A DNA stretch of 64,000 nt. Source: Maridesulfovibrio sp. Lineage in GTDB: Bacteria > Desulfobacterota > Desulfovibrionia > Desulfovibrionales > Desulfovibrionaceae. The stretch lies in assembly GCF_963678865.1 (NCBI RefSeq), contig NZ_OY787459.1, forward strand, positions 2,632,501 through 2,696,500, written 5' to 3'. The notes below the pieces were generated by a model, which had not been told where the DNA came from, searched no databases, and saw only the letters and a list, made by a program, of their open reading frames with translations. Made by a program: the position numbers and the translations under genes. Shown piece after piece: positions 1 through 9,094 of the stretch (its first letter is position 1; every line of letters starts with the position of its first letter).

Positions 1-1
1 G

Positions 2-739
2 CTTTTAACAGAATTTGAGTCAGTTAAAGATAATAGTCAGTTATCGGAAAGCAAAAATGATTCTCAGGTAAATAGCGAAGAATTTGAAAAGCTGGCTAAA
101 ACAACCGCGCAGATGATGAATGGACTTGCAGCACTTGTCACAGCTCAAGCCAAAGCAGAACAGCGGTTGGGGCGTATGGAAAAATCATTAAAAGAACTGG
201 TCGCAGCCCACTCTGAAAGCACGTACGGAACAACTGAACTTCTGCAGGAAATTAAAAATATCCTTGCCAGCTCCGGCGGGTTGCAACAACCGGAAAGGAT
301 TACGGCCAAAAAAGTTGTAACCATCAAGAAAGACGATGGTGAAGCAGAGTCATATTCCTTCAATGCGGACAGTTCATCCATTTCACCTGAGTCCGACTTT
401 CTTGATCTTCCTGTTGTTATCCAGTCTGACACCGGGGAATTTCTTGGTATGCCGGGTAAGCCAGGGCATCCCTTCACCCTGCAGGAACTTGTTGATCTGG
501 TCAGCGTCCACAAAGAAAAAAATGCCTCCAAGATATGGCACAAGCTGGGCCGGGACTGGGTTTTGGCCGTTAAATCACCAGAAGGTCCTCTCTACGAACT
601 TTTCTTCAGCAGGACTCACACACCTAAAGGAAATATTGTTTCTTTTTTCAAGAGGTTGGATATTAACACCGAATCCAAGAGCCATGCTGAGATTCTTTCC
701 TTTTTCAGGGAAGTGCGGGACTTAATTGATTCCGATTAG
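2..739 (+). CDS. Hypothetical protein, 5' end outside the window
   Basis: The reading frame is open from base 2, so the start codon lies upstream of the window and the first ATG at 113 is probably internal. The visible 245 residues begin with a charged helical stretch containing heptad-like leucines (visible residues about 30-80), suggesting a coiled coil. A serine-rich acidic linker follows, then a more compact C-terminal half rich in aromatic residues. No catalytic motif, signal peptide or membrane segment is visible, and I do not recognise the family. It ends 229 bp before glnA and is probably transcribed separately, since a good promoter precedes glnA. The stop at 737-739 is clear. Confidence 0.6.
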   Translation, partial: LLTEFESVKDNSQLSESKNDSQVNSEEFEKLAKTTAQMMNGLAALVTAQAKAEQRLGRMEKSLKELVAAHSESTYGTTELLQEIKNILASSGGLQQPERITAKKVVTIKKDDGEAESYSFNADSSSISPESDFLDLPVVIQSDTGEFLGMPGKPGHPFTLQELVDLVSVHKEKNASKIWHKLGRDWVLAVKSPEGPLYELFFSRTHTPKGNIVSFFKRLDINTESKSHAEILSFFREVRDLIDSD

Positions 740-886
740 GCTGATGAAAAAATTATGCGGATACCGTTTGCATAAAGAATCCATATTCAGGTATTATCGC
801 CATGATATTCAATAATTCACCACAACATAAACTAATTATACCAAGCATTTGATTTTAAGACCGTTTGTGGACACTGTCCGTGATTT

Positions 887-915
887 TTGAATGTACACTG
901 TGCCGGTTCTATTAA
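887..915 (+). promoter_or_regulatory. Candidate sigma-70 promoter of glnA
   Basis: TTGAAT (887-892), a 17-bp spacer and TATTAA (910-915) match a housekeeping promoter and would start transcription about 45 bp before glnA. A small palindrome, GGACA-C-TGTCC (869-879), lies just upstream of the -35 and could bind a regulator. No sigma-54 -24/-12 element was seen here. Prediction by eye only. Confidence 0.45.
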
Positions 916-967
916 GGGATAACGTATCCTCTGCCGGACAACTTCTTTATCTAAGGAGGAAACAACT

Positions 968-2311
968 GTGGCTGCGCCAATTTTTAATTGCAAAAATGCT
1001 GACGATGTTTTGAAGGCCGTTCGAGATTACAATATCAGTTTTGTTCAATTCTGGTTTGTAGACATTCTCGGAACCCTGAAAAGTTTCCAGATAACCCCCA
1101 AAGAACTTGAAGCTTCTTTTGAAGAAGGCATGGGCTTTGACGGATCTTCCATTCTCGGTTTCACCAGAATCGAAGAATCGGACATGATTGCCATTCCCGA
1201 CCCAACCACTTTCCAGCTTTGCTCATGGCGCCCGACAGAACGCCCTGTAGCCCGCATGTTCTGTGATATCCAAAATCCGGACGGCACACCATATGAAGGT
1301 GACAGCCGCTGGGTTCTTAAGAAAACTCTCGATAGAGCAGCCGAACGTGGTTACACCTATTATGTAGGTCCTGAACTTGAATTTTTCCTCTTTCAGGATG
1401 AGAAAAGTACCAAGATAATCGACCGTGGAGGTTACTTTGATGCTCCCCCGCTCGATCTCGGCAACGACGTCCGCCGCGACATCATCTTTTCCCTCGAGCA
1501 GATGGGTTATGATGTAGAATACAGCCATCACGAAGTGGCCCCTAGCCAGCATGAAATCGACCTGCGCTATGCCGAGGGTATGCGCATGGCCGATACCGCC
1601 ATGACTTACAGGGTTATTGTCAAGGAAGTAGCCCGCAAGCACGGTATCTACGCCACCTTCATGCCCAAACCCATCTTCGGTGAAAACGGCTCCGGCATGC
1701 ACGTTCACCAGTCATTGTTTAAAAACGGTCGAAACGTTTTTTTCGATGCCAATGATGAGTACCATCTCAGCTCGGAAGGTAAAAGTTATATCGCCGGAAT
1801 CCTCAAGCACGCCCCTGAAATGACCTGCGTCACCAACCAGTGGGTCAACTCCTACAAGCGTTTGGTACCCGGTTACGAGGCTCCGGTATACGTATCATGG
1901 GCACGGAAAAACCGTTCTACACTTGTCCGTGTTCCCATGTACAAACCGGGCAAGGAAAACGCCACCAGAATGGAGCTGCGCTGCCCGGATCCGGCTGCAA
2001 ACCCTTATCTCTGCTTTGCGGTTATGCTGCAGGCCGGACTCAAGGGAATTGACGAAGCATACGAACTCCCCGCGCCCATAGAAGAAAACATATTCGCCAT
2101 GGACGGACCAACCCTTTCCGAACATGGCATCACCGCCCTTCCCGGAAACCTTTACGAAGCTGCTGTGGCCATGAAAAACAGTGAAGTTGTCAAGGAATGT
2201 CTTGGCGAGCATATTCACAGCAATCTCTACAGGAACAAAATCAAGGAATGGGATCACTACCGTACTCAGGTAACTGAATACGAAATATCAACCTACCTCC
2301 CGGTACTTTAA
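968..2311 (+). CDS. glnA: Type I glutamine synthetase
   Basis: Makes glutamine from glutamate, ammonia and ATP in the cytoplasm; it is the entry point of ammonium assimilation. The 447-residue length and the beta-grasp N-terminus followed by the catalytic domain are those of GSI. The sequence GFDGSSI-GF-RIEESDM near residue 60 and the ATP/glutamate-loop motif NGSGMHVHQS near residue 240 are visible. The length and the absence of the NLYDLP adenylylation segment near the C-terminus point to the GSI-alpha subtype, which is not adenylylated. The arginine in FTRIEESD corresponds by position to the feedback-sensing Arg of Bacillus GSI-alpha (inference). The start is GTG, chosen because AAGGAGG lies 8 bp upstream. 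Single gene followed by a terminator. Confidence 0.96.
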   Translation: MAAPIFNCKNADDVLKAVRDYNISFVQFWFVDILGTLKSFQITPKELEASFEEGMGFDGSSILGFTRIEESDMIAIPDPTTFQLCSWRPTERPVARMFCDIQNPDGTPYEGDSRWVLKKTLDRAAERGYTYYVGPELEFFLFQDEKSTKIIDRGGYFDAPPLDLGNDVRRDIIFSLEQMGYDVEYSHHEVAPSQHEIDLRYAEGMRMADTAMTYRVIVKEVARKHGIYATFMPKPIFGENGSGMHVHQSLFKNGRNVFFDANDEYHLSSEGKSYIAGILKHAPEMTCVTNQWVNSYKRLVPGYEAPVYVSWARKNRSTLVRVPMYKPGKENATRMELRCPDPAANPYLCFAVMLQAGLKGIDEAYELPAPIEENIFAMDGPTLSEHGITALPGNLYEAAVAMKNSEVVKECLGEHIHSNLYRNKIKEWDHYRTQVTEYEISTYLPVL

Positions 2312-2315
2312 AATG

Positions 2316-2351
2316 AAAAAATCCCGGTCTAAAACAGACCGGGATTTTTTT
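2316..2351. terminator. Bidirectional terminator between glnA and the epimerase gene
   Basis: The stem ATCCCGGTCT/AGACCGGGAT is flanked by A-runs on one side and T-runs on the other, so it can end both glnA (+) and the convergent epimerase gene (-). Confidence 0.85.
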
Positions 2352-2370
2352 ATTCTCAGGGATGATAATA

Positions 2371-3330
2371 TTATTCGCCAAAGATCGACTTCAAATCAAG
2401 AGTCTTGAAATAATCGATTGTGCTGATCAAACCTTTCTCAAGCTGAATTTTCGGTTCCCAGCCTAATTCTCTTGCTCTCGTAATATCTGGCTTACGCTGT
2501 TTAGGATCATCTCCGGGTAACGGTTTGAAAACTATTTCAGACTTTGAACCAGTCTGCTCAATCACTTTCTCCGCCAACTCACGAATTGAGAACTCAACCG
2601 GATTACCAAGGTTAACCGGTCCGGTAACATTATCCGGTGAATTCATAAGACTCAGAAACCCTTCAATCATATCATCCACATAACAAAATGAACGGGTCTG
2701 AGAACCGTCTCCATAAATGGTAATGGATTTATCAAGCAGCGCCTGAGTAATAAAATTTGAAACAACACGGCCGTCATTAGGATGCATCTTCGGGCCGTAG
2801 GTATTAAAGATGCGGGCCACTTTAATATTCAATTTATGCTGTCGGTGATAGTCGAAAAAAAGAGTTTCGGCACAACGTTTGCCCTCATCATAACATGAAC
2901 GGGGACCTATAGGATTGACGCTTCCTACGTAACTTTCCGGCTGTGGATGAACTTCGGGATCACCATAAACTTCGGATGTGGAAGCCTGAAAAATTTTAGC
3001 CCCGGTACGTTTGGCCAGGCCGAGCATGTTAATAGCCCCGTGTACGGAAGTCTTTGTGGTCTGCACCGGGTCATGCTGGTAATGGATAGGCGATGCCGGG
3101 CAGGCCAAATTGTAGATTTCATCAATTTCCAAATAAAGAGGAAATGTTACATCATGCCGGATTATTTCAAAATTCGGATTACACAACAGATGGGTTACGT
3201 TTGATTTAGCCCCGGTGAAAAAATTATCTACGCAGATAACATCGCAACCTTCGGCGAGCAGACGTTCACAAAGGTGTGCACCAAGAAAACCTGCCCCCCC
3301 TGTAACCAGAACCCTTTTCAGTAAATGCAT
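2371..3330 (-). CDS. NAD-dependent UDP-glucuronate decarboxylase-like epimerase/dehydratase
   Basis: A 319-residue extended short-chain dehydrogenase that most resembles UDP-xylose synthase (UDP-glucuronate decarboxylase), so it probably makes UDP-xylose for surface polysaccharide. The NAD-binding motif TGGAGFLG is at residues 10-17, and the catalytic Tyr147-x3-Lys151 pair lies in [11 protein letters not shown]. The segments [19 protein letters not shown] and [14 protein letters not shown] are typical of this subgroup. The start chosen is ATG at 3330, seven bases after GGAG; a TTG two codons earlier is less likely. It stands alone, with no other sugar-nucleotide gene next to it. UDP-glucose 4-epimerase is the main alternative, but the [10 protein letters not shown] segment favours decarboxylase. 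Confidence 0.85.
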   Translation of the reverse strand: MHLLKRVLVTGGAGFLGAHLCERLLAEGCDVICVDNFFTGAKSNVTHLLCNPNFEIIRHDVTFPLYLEIDEIYNLACPASPIHYQHDPVQTTKTSVHGAINMLGLAKRTGAKIFQASTSEVYGDPEVHPQPESYVGSVNPIGPRSCYDEGKRCAETLFFDYHRQHKLNIKVARIFNTYGPKMHPNDGRVVSNFITQALLDKSITIYGDGSQTRSFCYVDDMIEGFLSLMNSPDNVTGPVNLGNPVEFSIRELAEKVIEQTGSKSEIVFKPLPGDDPKQRKPDITRARELGWEPKIQLEKGLISTIDYFKTLDLKSIFGE

Positions 3331-3549
3331 TTTCAAGCTCCTGAATATTCAACTATCACGTATTCACTATCCCATTCTCTTCGTTATATAAATCAACTAT
3401 GCACTGAAAGCTACCCAGTATATTGCTGATGATTTTGCCTGCAACTGCGTTTTTTAAAATAGACAATCTTCAAAGCAGGTTATAACTTATCCCGGCAAAG
3501 AGAAGTCAGGAAAGATCTCAATATATACGGAAGTAAAAGGGGAAGTGTA

Positions 3550-4653
3550 ATGTCAAAAGTATATTTCTGGAATTTACGTACATCGCGTAAATCTCCGCAT
3601 GCCTTGAAAATGAAAAAACTGCTCAAGCAGTCCGGTCTGAACGCTATTATTGATTCCGGGAACCTTGTCGCTTTGAAAGTCCATTTCGGAGAAAGCGGAA
3701 ACACCGGATACCTAAATGCCCTCAACCTGCGACCCATCGTCGATTTCCTCAAAAAAGCCGGTGCAAAACCATTCTTCACTGACACCAGCACCCTCTATGT
3801 TGGTGACCGTGGAGAATCTGTTTCACACGGCCTGCTGGCTGCACGGCACGGATATGATCCCAACCTGATTGGCGCTCCGGTTCTGTTTGCGGACGGTCTG
3901 CGCGGCGAATATGAAACAACCATCCCCTACAAAGGAAAATATATTTCTGAAGCACATGTAGGCGGTATGTTTATGGAAACAGACATGATGGTGACACTCA
4001 ACCACGTTAAAGGCCACGGATTGGCCGGATTCGGAGGAGCCATTAAAAATATAGGTATGGGCTGTGCTTCCAAAAAAGGTAAAATGCATATCCACGTTTC
4101 TACCGGCCCGCACCTGCACCCTGAAAAATGCACCGGATGCGGGGTCTGCATAACAGAATGTGCAGCAAAGGCACTCGACATTGATGATGACGGTAAAATA
4201 ATCATGAACGGAGAATGCACCGGATGCGGACGCTGTTTCCTGTCCTGCCGATACGGTGCTATTTCTATAGACTGGAAAAGCGATGTGGATATTTTTACCA
4301 AACGACTCATTGAGTACAACAAAGCTATCCTGGATCAACTCAAACGACCGGCCATGCACATCAACTTCCTGATGAATATTACTCCTGATTGTGATTGCCA
4401 CGGATACAGCGATGCCCCCGTCTGTCCCGATCTCGGAGTCATGATTTCATCCGATCCCGTAGCAGTGGATCAGGCCTCTCTGGATATGATAAACGCGGCT
4501 CCGCCTCTCTATCCAAGCAGACTTCCCGACGGTCTCAGTCAGGGTGACGACAAGTTCAAAGCACTCACACCTAACACACCGGACTCTTTCGGTTTAAAGT
4601 ATGCAGAAGAGATAGGACTGGGATCACGGAACTACAAACTGGTTACTATTTAA
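3550..4653 (+). CDS. DUF362 domain protein with two 4Fe-4S clusters
   Basis: A 367-residue cytoplasmic iron-sulfur protein. A DUF362 domain (residues about 30-190 and again after 270) surrounds a bacterial ferredoxin insert. The two cluster motifs are CTGCGVCITEC (about 195-205) and CTGCGRCFLSC (about 222-232). The segment GHGLAGFGGAIKNIGMGC is typical of DUF362 proteins. The family's reaction is not firmly known; an electron-transfer or Fe-S-dependent redox role is inferred from the clusters. A strong GGGGAAGTGTA site precedes the ATG. The gene is monocistronic and convergent with the phosphatase gene. Confidence 0.88.
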   Translation: MSKVYFWNLRTSRKSPHALKMKKLLKQSGLNAIIDSGNLVALKVHFGESGNTGYLNALNLRPIVDFLKKAGAKPFFTDTSTLYVGDRGESVSHGLLAARHGYDPNLIGAPVLFADGLRGEYETTIPYKGKYISEAHVGGMFMETDMMVTLNHVKGHGLAGFGGAIKNIGMGCASKKGKMHIHVSTGPHLHPEKCTGCGVCITECAAKALDIDDDGKIIMNGECTGCGRCFLSCRYGAISIDWKSDVDIFTKRLIEYNKAILDQLKRPAMHINFLMNITPDCDCHGYSDAPVCPDLGVMISSDPVAVDQASLDMINAAPPLYPSRLPDGLSQGDDKFKALTPNTPDSFGLKYAEEIGLGSRNYKLVTI

Positions 4654-4722
4654 TACATCCGGTGAACTAAAGTCTTATAGTACTACTTAGACACATTTCG
4701 TGTTCATAAGTGTGCAAAAAAC

Positions 4723-4763
4723 AAAGGGCGCAGTATCGTTGAAGATACTGCGCCCTTTAGTTT
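4723..4763. terminator. Bidirectional terminator
   Basis: A 15-bp perfect stem, AAAGGGCGCAGTATC/GATACTGCGCCCTTT, lies between the convergent DUF362 and HAD genes. It has A-rich and T-rich flanks. Confidence 0.85.
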
Positions 4764-4777
4764 TGAACAATTTACAA

Positions 4778-5455
4778 CTACAAATTGTTCGTAACTAAGC
4801 CTTTATTTTCAAGAAGTTGCATTAATTCTGCACAATCGGCAGCTACAAAATCAGGCTCAGCCAGTTTGAGTCCTTCCAAAGACATCCTGCCTGTAGCTAC
4901 ACCGGCAGTCATAGCCCCGGCTCTTTTTCCTGTTTCAATATCCATGGTATGGTCACCAACCATGAGTGTATTTTCCGGGGCTACTCCAATTACTTCAAGA
5001 GCCTTGAACAGATGTTCCGGGTGCGGTTTTACATTCTGAACATCCTCGCGGGATAAAAAACAACCGGAGAGGTTATTGATTTCCGGAACAAGCTCCCTCA
5101 CAGCCGAAGCAGTATTGCGGGTTATGATTCCTGTTTTTATGCCGGAATCACGCAAAGCGGATAAAATATCAAAAGTAAAAGGAAAGAGTCTGCCGTTTCG
5201 TGCTGCTTCAACTTCCATGCTAATAATCAGAAAACGGCAGCGCGTATGGAATTCCTTACCAAGCTCGGGATCATCTTCCGCCAGGCAATCGGCAATAAAA
5301 TCAACCCATTCAAGAGCAGGAGCATCCTTTTCCGGCAACGGATCCAGAAAAGCACTTCCGAGAGCCTTCAATCTTTTTTTCATCTCATTGAAATCAATGG
5401 TTAATTCAGCCAGAGTTCCATCGAAATCAAACACTATTGCTTCAATTTTTTTCAT
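4778..5455 (-). CDS. HAD-family hydrolase, phosphoglycolate phosphatase-like
   Basis: A 225-residue haloacid dehalogenase-superfamily phosphatase. Motif I FDFDGT is at residues 9-14 (nucleophile Asp10, acid/base Asp12), followed by a helical cap. Motif II is the Thr of TGIITRN, a Lys is in NVKPHPE, and motif IV is VGDHTMDIETGKRAGA. The cap size and VKPHP motif place it near Gph-type phosphatases, but the substrate cannot be read from sequence. It is divergent from the flavoprotein gene, with a start-to-start gap of about 110 bp. The Shine-Dalgarno site before the ATG is weak. Confidence 0.85.
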   Translation of the reverse strand: MKKIEAIVFDFDGTLAELTIDFNEMKKRLKALGSAFLDPLPEKDAPALEWVDFIADCLAEDDPELGKEFHTRCRFLIISMEVEAARNGRLFPFTFDILSALRDSGIKTGIITRNTASAVRELVPEINNLSGCFLSREDVQNVKPHPEHLFKALEVIGVAPENTLMVGDHTMDIETGKRAGAMTAGVATGRMSLEGLKLAEPDFVAADCAELMQLLENKGLVTNNL

Positions 5456-5566
5456 AATCTGCCAAATTTTGTACGGTCTTGCTTGCCCAAGTCTTCTTCA
5501 GACGATATAAAATCACAACTTAATCAAGCATATATTCCGGTTGTGAATAATTTTTCAGGAGTTAAT

Positions 5567-6709
5567 GTGTCCGGTAAATTTGATGTTATTATTGCAGGGG
5601 GAGGTCCTACCGGTTCTACAGCCGCCACCATCCTTGCCGGTAAAGGTTTTAAGGTAGCACTGATCGACAAAGCCGCATTTCCCAGAAAAAAACTCTGCGG
5701 TGGTCTTTTAACCTACAAGGCCACAGAAGTCTTAAATAAAATATTCGGGTGTGATGTCGATTTCCTCAAGGAAAAAGGCATCATCAACTTTGAATCCCCA
5801 GAATATTCCATAAATTACAGGGATTACAACATCCGCGATGCAGAATCATCAATCCCCTTCCGCTTTGTGGACCGGATAGATTTTGATTACTTCCTTCTGC
5901 AAAAAGCCGCAAATGCCGGGGCACACATTTTCACCGGCGAAGAAATCAAAAAATGCAATTATCAGGAAGCAGAAGTTAAAACCGCTTCAAACAAAATTTT
6001 CAAAGGAAAATATCTGCTCGGTGCCGACGGGGTTCACTCCACTATCAGGAGCTTCCTGCCTTATGATAGGAAGAAATGGCGCGATGATATGGCCTCAACC
6101 ATTGAAATTATTTTCGATAAAAAGGATTACCCGCGCAAGGTTACCAAACCGGAACTATACATAGGCCATCTGCGGGCCGGATACATCTGGGTTTTCCCTG
6201 CCAAAGGAAAGGTTGTCACCGGAATCGGAGCACTAAAAAGATGCACCAAAGATTTTAAGAAAACCTACATGGATTTTTTGCGCTCCCAAGGCATTTCAGA
6301 TCCCGAATCCATGCACATGCAGGGGTATCCCCTGCCCTACGGCAACTTCATGGAGAATCCATGTTTCGGACGCACAATTCTTGCCGGAGATGCCGCCGGA
6401 CTGGTTGAACCGCTCTTTGGAGAAGGAATTTTTTACGCTATCCAGACCGGCCGCTACGCAGCTGAATCCATTGCCAGAGCAATTACAGAAAACACAACTC
6501 CGGATAAATTCTACATTGAACGGCTGGAAAAATATGTCTTCCCGGAACTGCGCTACTCCAACCGCTTACGCTGGACCCTGTTCTATTCCCAGCCGCTCCT
6601 AAAACATATGTCTTTCAAAATGATGTTCAAATCAATGCCCAGAATTCTGGCCGACATGGTTCATGGAGTAAGGTCGTATAAATTTTTATTAAAGAAAAAA
6701 TGGGATTGA
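5567..6709 (+). CDS. Geranylgeranyl reductase family FAD-dependent oxidoreductase
   Basis: A 380-residue flavoprotein of the group that reduces isoprenoid chains (digeranylgeranyl lipids, menaquinone side chains). The FAD-binding GGGPTG lies at residues 11-16, the family KKLCGG motif about 35 residues later, and the second FAD motif GDAAGLVEPLFGEGI near residue 280. The frame extends upstream to a TTG at 5483. I place the start at GTG 5567 because AGGAG lies 5 bp before it and the protein then begins directly at the Rossmann fold. The substrate is unknown; a role in quinone or lipid saturation is inferred from the family. Confidence 0.85.
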   Translation: MSGKFDVIIAGGGPTGSTAATILAGKGFKVALIDKAAFPRKKLCGGLLTYKATEVLNKIFGCDVDFLKEKGIINFESPEYSINYRDYNIRDAESSIPFRFVDRIDFDYFLLQKAANAGAHIFTGEEIKKCNYQEAEVKTASNKIFKGKYLLGADGVHSTIRSFLPYDRKKWRDDMASTIEIIFDKKDYPRKVTKPELYIGHLRAGYIWVFPAKGKVVTGIGALKRCTKDFKKTYMDFLRSQGISDPESMHMQGYPLPYGNFMENPCFGRTILAGDAAGLVEPLFGEGIFYAIQTGRYAAESIARAITENTTPDKFYIERLEKYVFPELRYSNRLRWTLFYSQPLLKHMSFKMMFKSMPRILADMVHGVRSYKFLLKKKWD

Positions 6710-6712
6710 TAA

Positions 6713-6760
6713 AGTATGTGGGTGGTGATGTTTATAAACATCACCACCCACATACTTATT
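6713..6760. terminator. Bidirectional terminator, long stem
   Basis: A near-perfect inverted repeat: AAGTATGTGGGTGGTGATGT followed by its complement around a TTATAA-like loop. It lies between the convergent flavoprotein and EamA genes and touches the EamA stop codon. Confidence 0.85.
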
Positions 6761-7637
6761 AAGACTTAATCTGCGACAGCAGCATTCCGCAAAGCATCAG
6801 CCCACAGCCGATCAATCCTTGAGTTGTCAGCAATTCGCCAAGCAGCAACCATCCGGCAAGAGCTGCAAATACAGACTCAAGACTGAGTATGATTGCAGCG
6901 TGTGCGGGTTTTGCTTCCTGCTGAGCCACAACCTGCAAAGTATAGGCTACCCCGACAGACATAAGACCGCCGTAAAGAATAGGAATAATCCCGGCCCAGA
7001 TCCCTGAAAAAGTCACTGTCTCCAGAGCAAATGCCCCCACAAAACTGAAAACAGAACAAGCTACGAACTGCCCGGCTGCAAACTTGACCGGATCTACCTT
7101 GCTGGACAGCAATGATATTACAACCACATGCCCGGCAAAGAAAACAGCACAGCAAAGCACAAGCAGGTCACCAATTTCAATATGAAAACTTTCATTAACA
7201 GAAAGCAGATACATACCGATTACAGCCAGTACAGATCCGATCCAGGTAGGCAGACCTGTTTTCTGCTTGAAGAACAAGCCCATGATGGGAACAAAAACAA
7301 CATATAAGCCGGTAATAAATCCAGCATTCCCTGCTGTTGTGTAAACAAGACCCCACTGTTGAAAAGTAGCTCCCAGAAAAAGTGCTCCCCCGGCAACCAG
7401 ACTTCCTTTAATAAAACTACTTTTATCAACTTGCTGATAAGTTCCGTCTTTCTTCTTTGCGCCGTCTATGCGCTTAATAAGCGGTAATAATGCAGCAGCA
7501 CCCAGAGCAAAACGGACTGCATTGAAAGTAAGCGGACCCATGTAATCCATGCCCACCCGCTGGGCGACAAATGCAGCACCCCAGATGACGGCAGTAATTA
7601 ACAGTAAAATATCAGCTTTTAAACTTTTAGTGTTCAT
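6759..7637 (-). CDS. EamA/DMT-family transporter
   Basis: A 292-residue inner-membrane protein with about ten hydrophobic segments arranged as two EamA repeats; the first carries AVIWGAAFVAQRVGM at its N-terminus. The family exports amino acids or other metabolites, and the substrate is unknown here. The frame is open 24 codons further upstream, but that part encodes the dispersed repeat, so I start at ATG 7637. Its Shine-Dalgarno GGAGG, 8 bp upstream, is supplied by the repeat's GCCGGAGGCAT end. Monocistronic. Confidence 0.88.
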   Translation of the reverse strand: MNTKSLKADILLLITAVIWGAAFVAQRVGMDYMGPLTFNAVRFALGAAALLPLIKRIDGAKKKDGTYQQVDKSSFIKGSLVAGGALFLGATFQQWGLVYTTAGNAGFITGLYVVFVPIMGLFFKQKTGLPTWIGSVLAVIGMYLLSVNESFHIEIGDLLVLCCAVFFAGHVVVISLLSSKVDPVKFAAGQFVACSVFSFVGAFALETVTFSGIWAGIIPILYGGLMSVGVAYTLQVVAQQEAKPAHAAIILSLESVFAALAGWLLLGELLTTQGLIGCGLMLCGMLLSQIKS

Positions 7638-7643
7638 ATACAT

Positions 7644-7730
7644 GCCTCCGGCGGTGCTTTCAGCAGGACCAGAGAAACTTTTTTCAAAAAGTTTCTCTGG
7701 ACTCTTCAAAAAACTTTTATCAAGGCTTCG
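7644..7730. repeat. Dispersed intergenic repeat (GCCTCCGGCGG type), copy 1
   Basis: Begins GCCTCCGGCGG on the plus strand and contains the hairpin AGAGAAACTTTTT/AAAAAGTTTCTCT. It resembles copies elsewhere in the window and provides the ribosome-binding site of the EamA gene. Confidence 0.6.
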
Positions 7731-7760
7731 CCGTTATGATAGTTTTAAATTTTGCTAGTA

Positions 7761-7806
7761 ATTAAAACCGCACTATCAGCAAAGATAGTGCGGTTTTAAT
7801 AAAAAA
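7761..7806. terminator. Terminator
   Basis: A perfect 17-bp stem, ATTAAAACCGCACTATC/GATAGTGCGGTTTTAAT, with a T-run on one strand and an A-run on the other. It most likely ends transcription from the DUF39 gene on the minus strand. Confidence 0.8.
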
Positions 7807-7820
7807 ATATATTGTTCGCG

Positions 7821-7914
7821 CTAAGTGCGAAGCATACTGAAAAGTTTTGAAGGGATTAGGTCTGGGGAAGGGGAACTTTTTGGAAAAGTTCCCCTTCCCC
7901 AGCCGACGGAGGCA
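7821..7914. repeat. Dispersed intergenic repeat, copy 2
   Basis: Contains GCGAAGCATACT, a strong hairpin GGGGAACTTTTTGG/AAAAGTTCCCC, and ends GCCGACGGAGGCA directly against the 3' end of the DUF39 gene. Confidence 0.6.
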
Positions 7915-7918
7915 AAAC

Positions 7919-9094
7919 TTATTCAGACTCGATTTCTTCGACCGGTTCGGTGAGCAGGAAATCGCCCTTCTGGATCCAGTCCTTAAGCTTATTCGCAATT
8001 TCAAGAGAAATGGAATGACTGGTCAGTGGAACGGTGGGGATATCCTTACCGTTCAGGTTGATGGACCCGGACTTGAGTTCTTCAAGGGTCACGTGGGCAA
8101 GGATGTTTCCTACACCATTAGGGTAGTCGTAGCCGTAGTCTTTGACCGGCATCTGGATGTCAGCATCAGAAACACCGGTAAACCAGGCCATTTCCTCGTT
8201 AAGGATGGGAATGGGTATACCTACGCCCACAGATGCGGTGCAACCGTAACCGGGGTAACTCAGACCACGGAAATAACGGGAATCCATCTTAGTCACATTG
8301 CTGGACTTGAGCATGAGTGTTCCGGACGGTGTTAGCGGAATACCGCGTTCGTTACGCTGCGGATTCTTTACATGCTGGGTTCCGGCTCCGATAACGTACC
8401 CTGTGGCCCCGGCAAGAAATATCCGTGTACCCAAGCCGATTGTCTTAAGGTATGGATCGTTGAAAAGAGGGGAAAGCTGCCCGGCAGTGGCAAAGTTCAC
8501 ATTACGCTGGTTGGGCTTGAGCGGTCCCATGTAGGTATAAACAGTCCTGCTGGTCATATTTACCGCGGCATTGTAGTTCTGGTAACAGTTGCGCGGGTTG
8601 AGGATGGTTACATCCTTGAGATCCTTAAGGGAAACGTCTTTTTCTATTTCCCTTCTGGGATAACAATCTGTGCCGTAAGCTTTGGCTTTGAGACGCACTG
8701 TTTTTCCGGCAATAAGGTCTTCAATGACATGTCCGCCACCGTAGGTAAAACGTCCGGGATGAACCTTGTTCAAGGGATCGTCAGCAGCAGGCTCGGTAAC
8801 ACCGATAAAAGAGTCTACAGCGGCCACCCCGGCATAAGCCGGAACATTGTTCAACCAGACCTGTGAAGTCTTGATCAGCGGCGGCACCTGACCGATATTG
8901 AAAAACATGCCGGAAGAGCACATGGGAGAAAAAGTCCCGGTGGTGACAACATCTATCTCTTTGGCTGCTTCAACCTTGCCTTTGGAACGGACGATCTCGA
9001 CCATTTCCTCAGCATTGACGACTACAGCCTTACCTTTCCTGATTCGTTCATTGATTTCACTAATTGTCTTGTTGACTTCAAAGGTAGTGGCCAT
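7919..9094 (-). CDS. DUF39 homocysteine biosynthesis protein (L-aspartate semialdehyde sulfurtransferase type)
   Basis: A 391-residue protein of the DUF39 family. In methanogens and Desulfovibrio this family converts aspartate semialdehyde plus sulfide to homocysteine, replacing the O-acylhomoserine route (established for relatives, inferred here). The long conserved blocks TTGTFSPMCSSGMFFN, PGRFTYGGGHVIEDLI and LSYPGYGCTASVGVGIPIP are typical. The conserved cysteines in MCSSG, NPRNCYQNYN and YGCTAS are likely sulfur carriers. I start at ATG 9094 because CGGAG lies 8 bp upstream; a TTG 15 codons earlier has no good site. The usual CBS/ferredoxin partner is not next to it. Monocistronic. Confidence 0.88.
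   Translation of the reverse strand: MATTFEVNKTISEINERIRKGKAVVVNAEEMVEIVRSKGKVEAAKEIDVVTTGTFSPMCSSGMFFNIGQVPPLIKTSQVWLNNVPAYAGVAAVDSFIGVTEPAADDPLNKVHPGRFTYGGGHVIEDLIAGKTVRLKAKAYGTDCYPRREIEKDVSLKDLKDVTILNPRNCYQNYNAAVNMTSRTVYTYMGPLKPNQRNVNFATAGQLSPLFNDPYLKTIGLGTRIFLAGATGYVIGAGTQHVKNPQRNERGIPLTPSGTLMLKSSNVTKMDSRYFRGLSYPGYGCTASVGVGIPIPILNEEMAWFTGVSDADIQMPVKDYGYDYPNGVGNILAHVTLEELKSGSINLNGKDIPTVPLTSHSISLEIANKLKDWIQKGDFLLTEPVEEIESE

Noticed and set aside
5483..5566. Extension of the flavoprotein to TTG 5483
   Set aside because: No ribosome site there; the GTG at 5567 has AGGAG at the right distance and starts at the flavin-binding fold.
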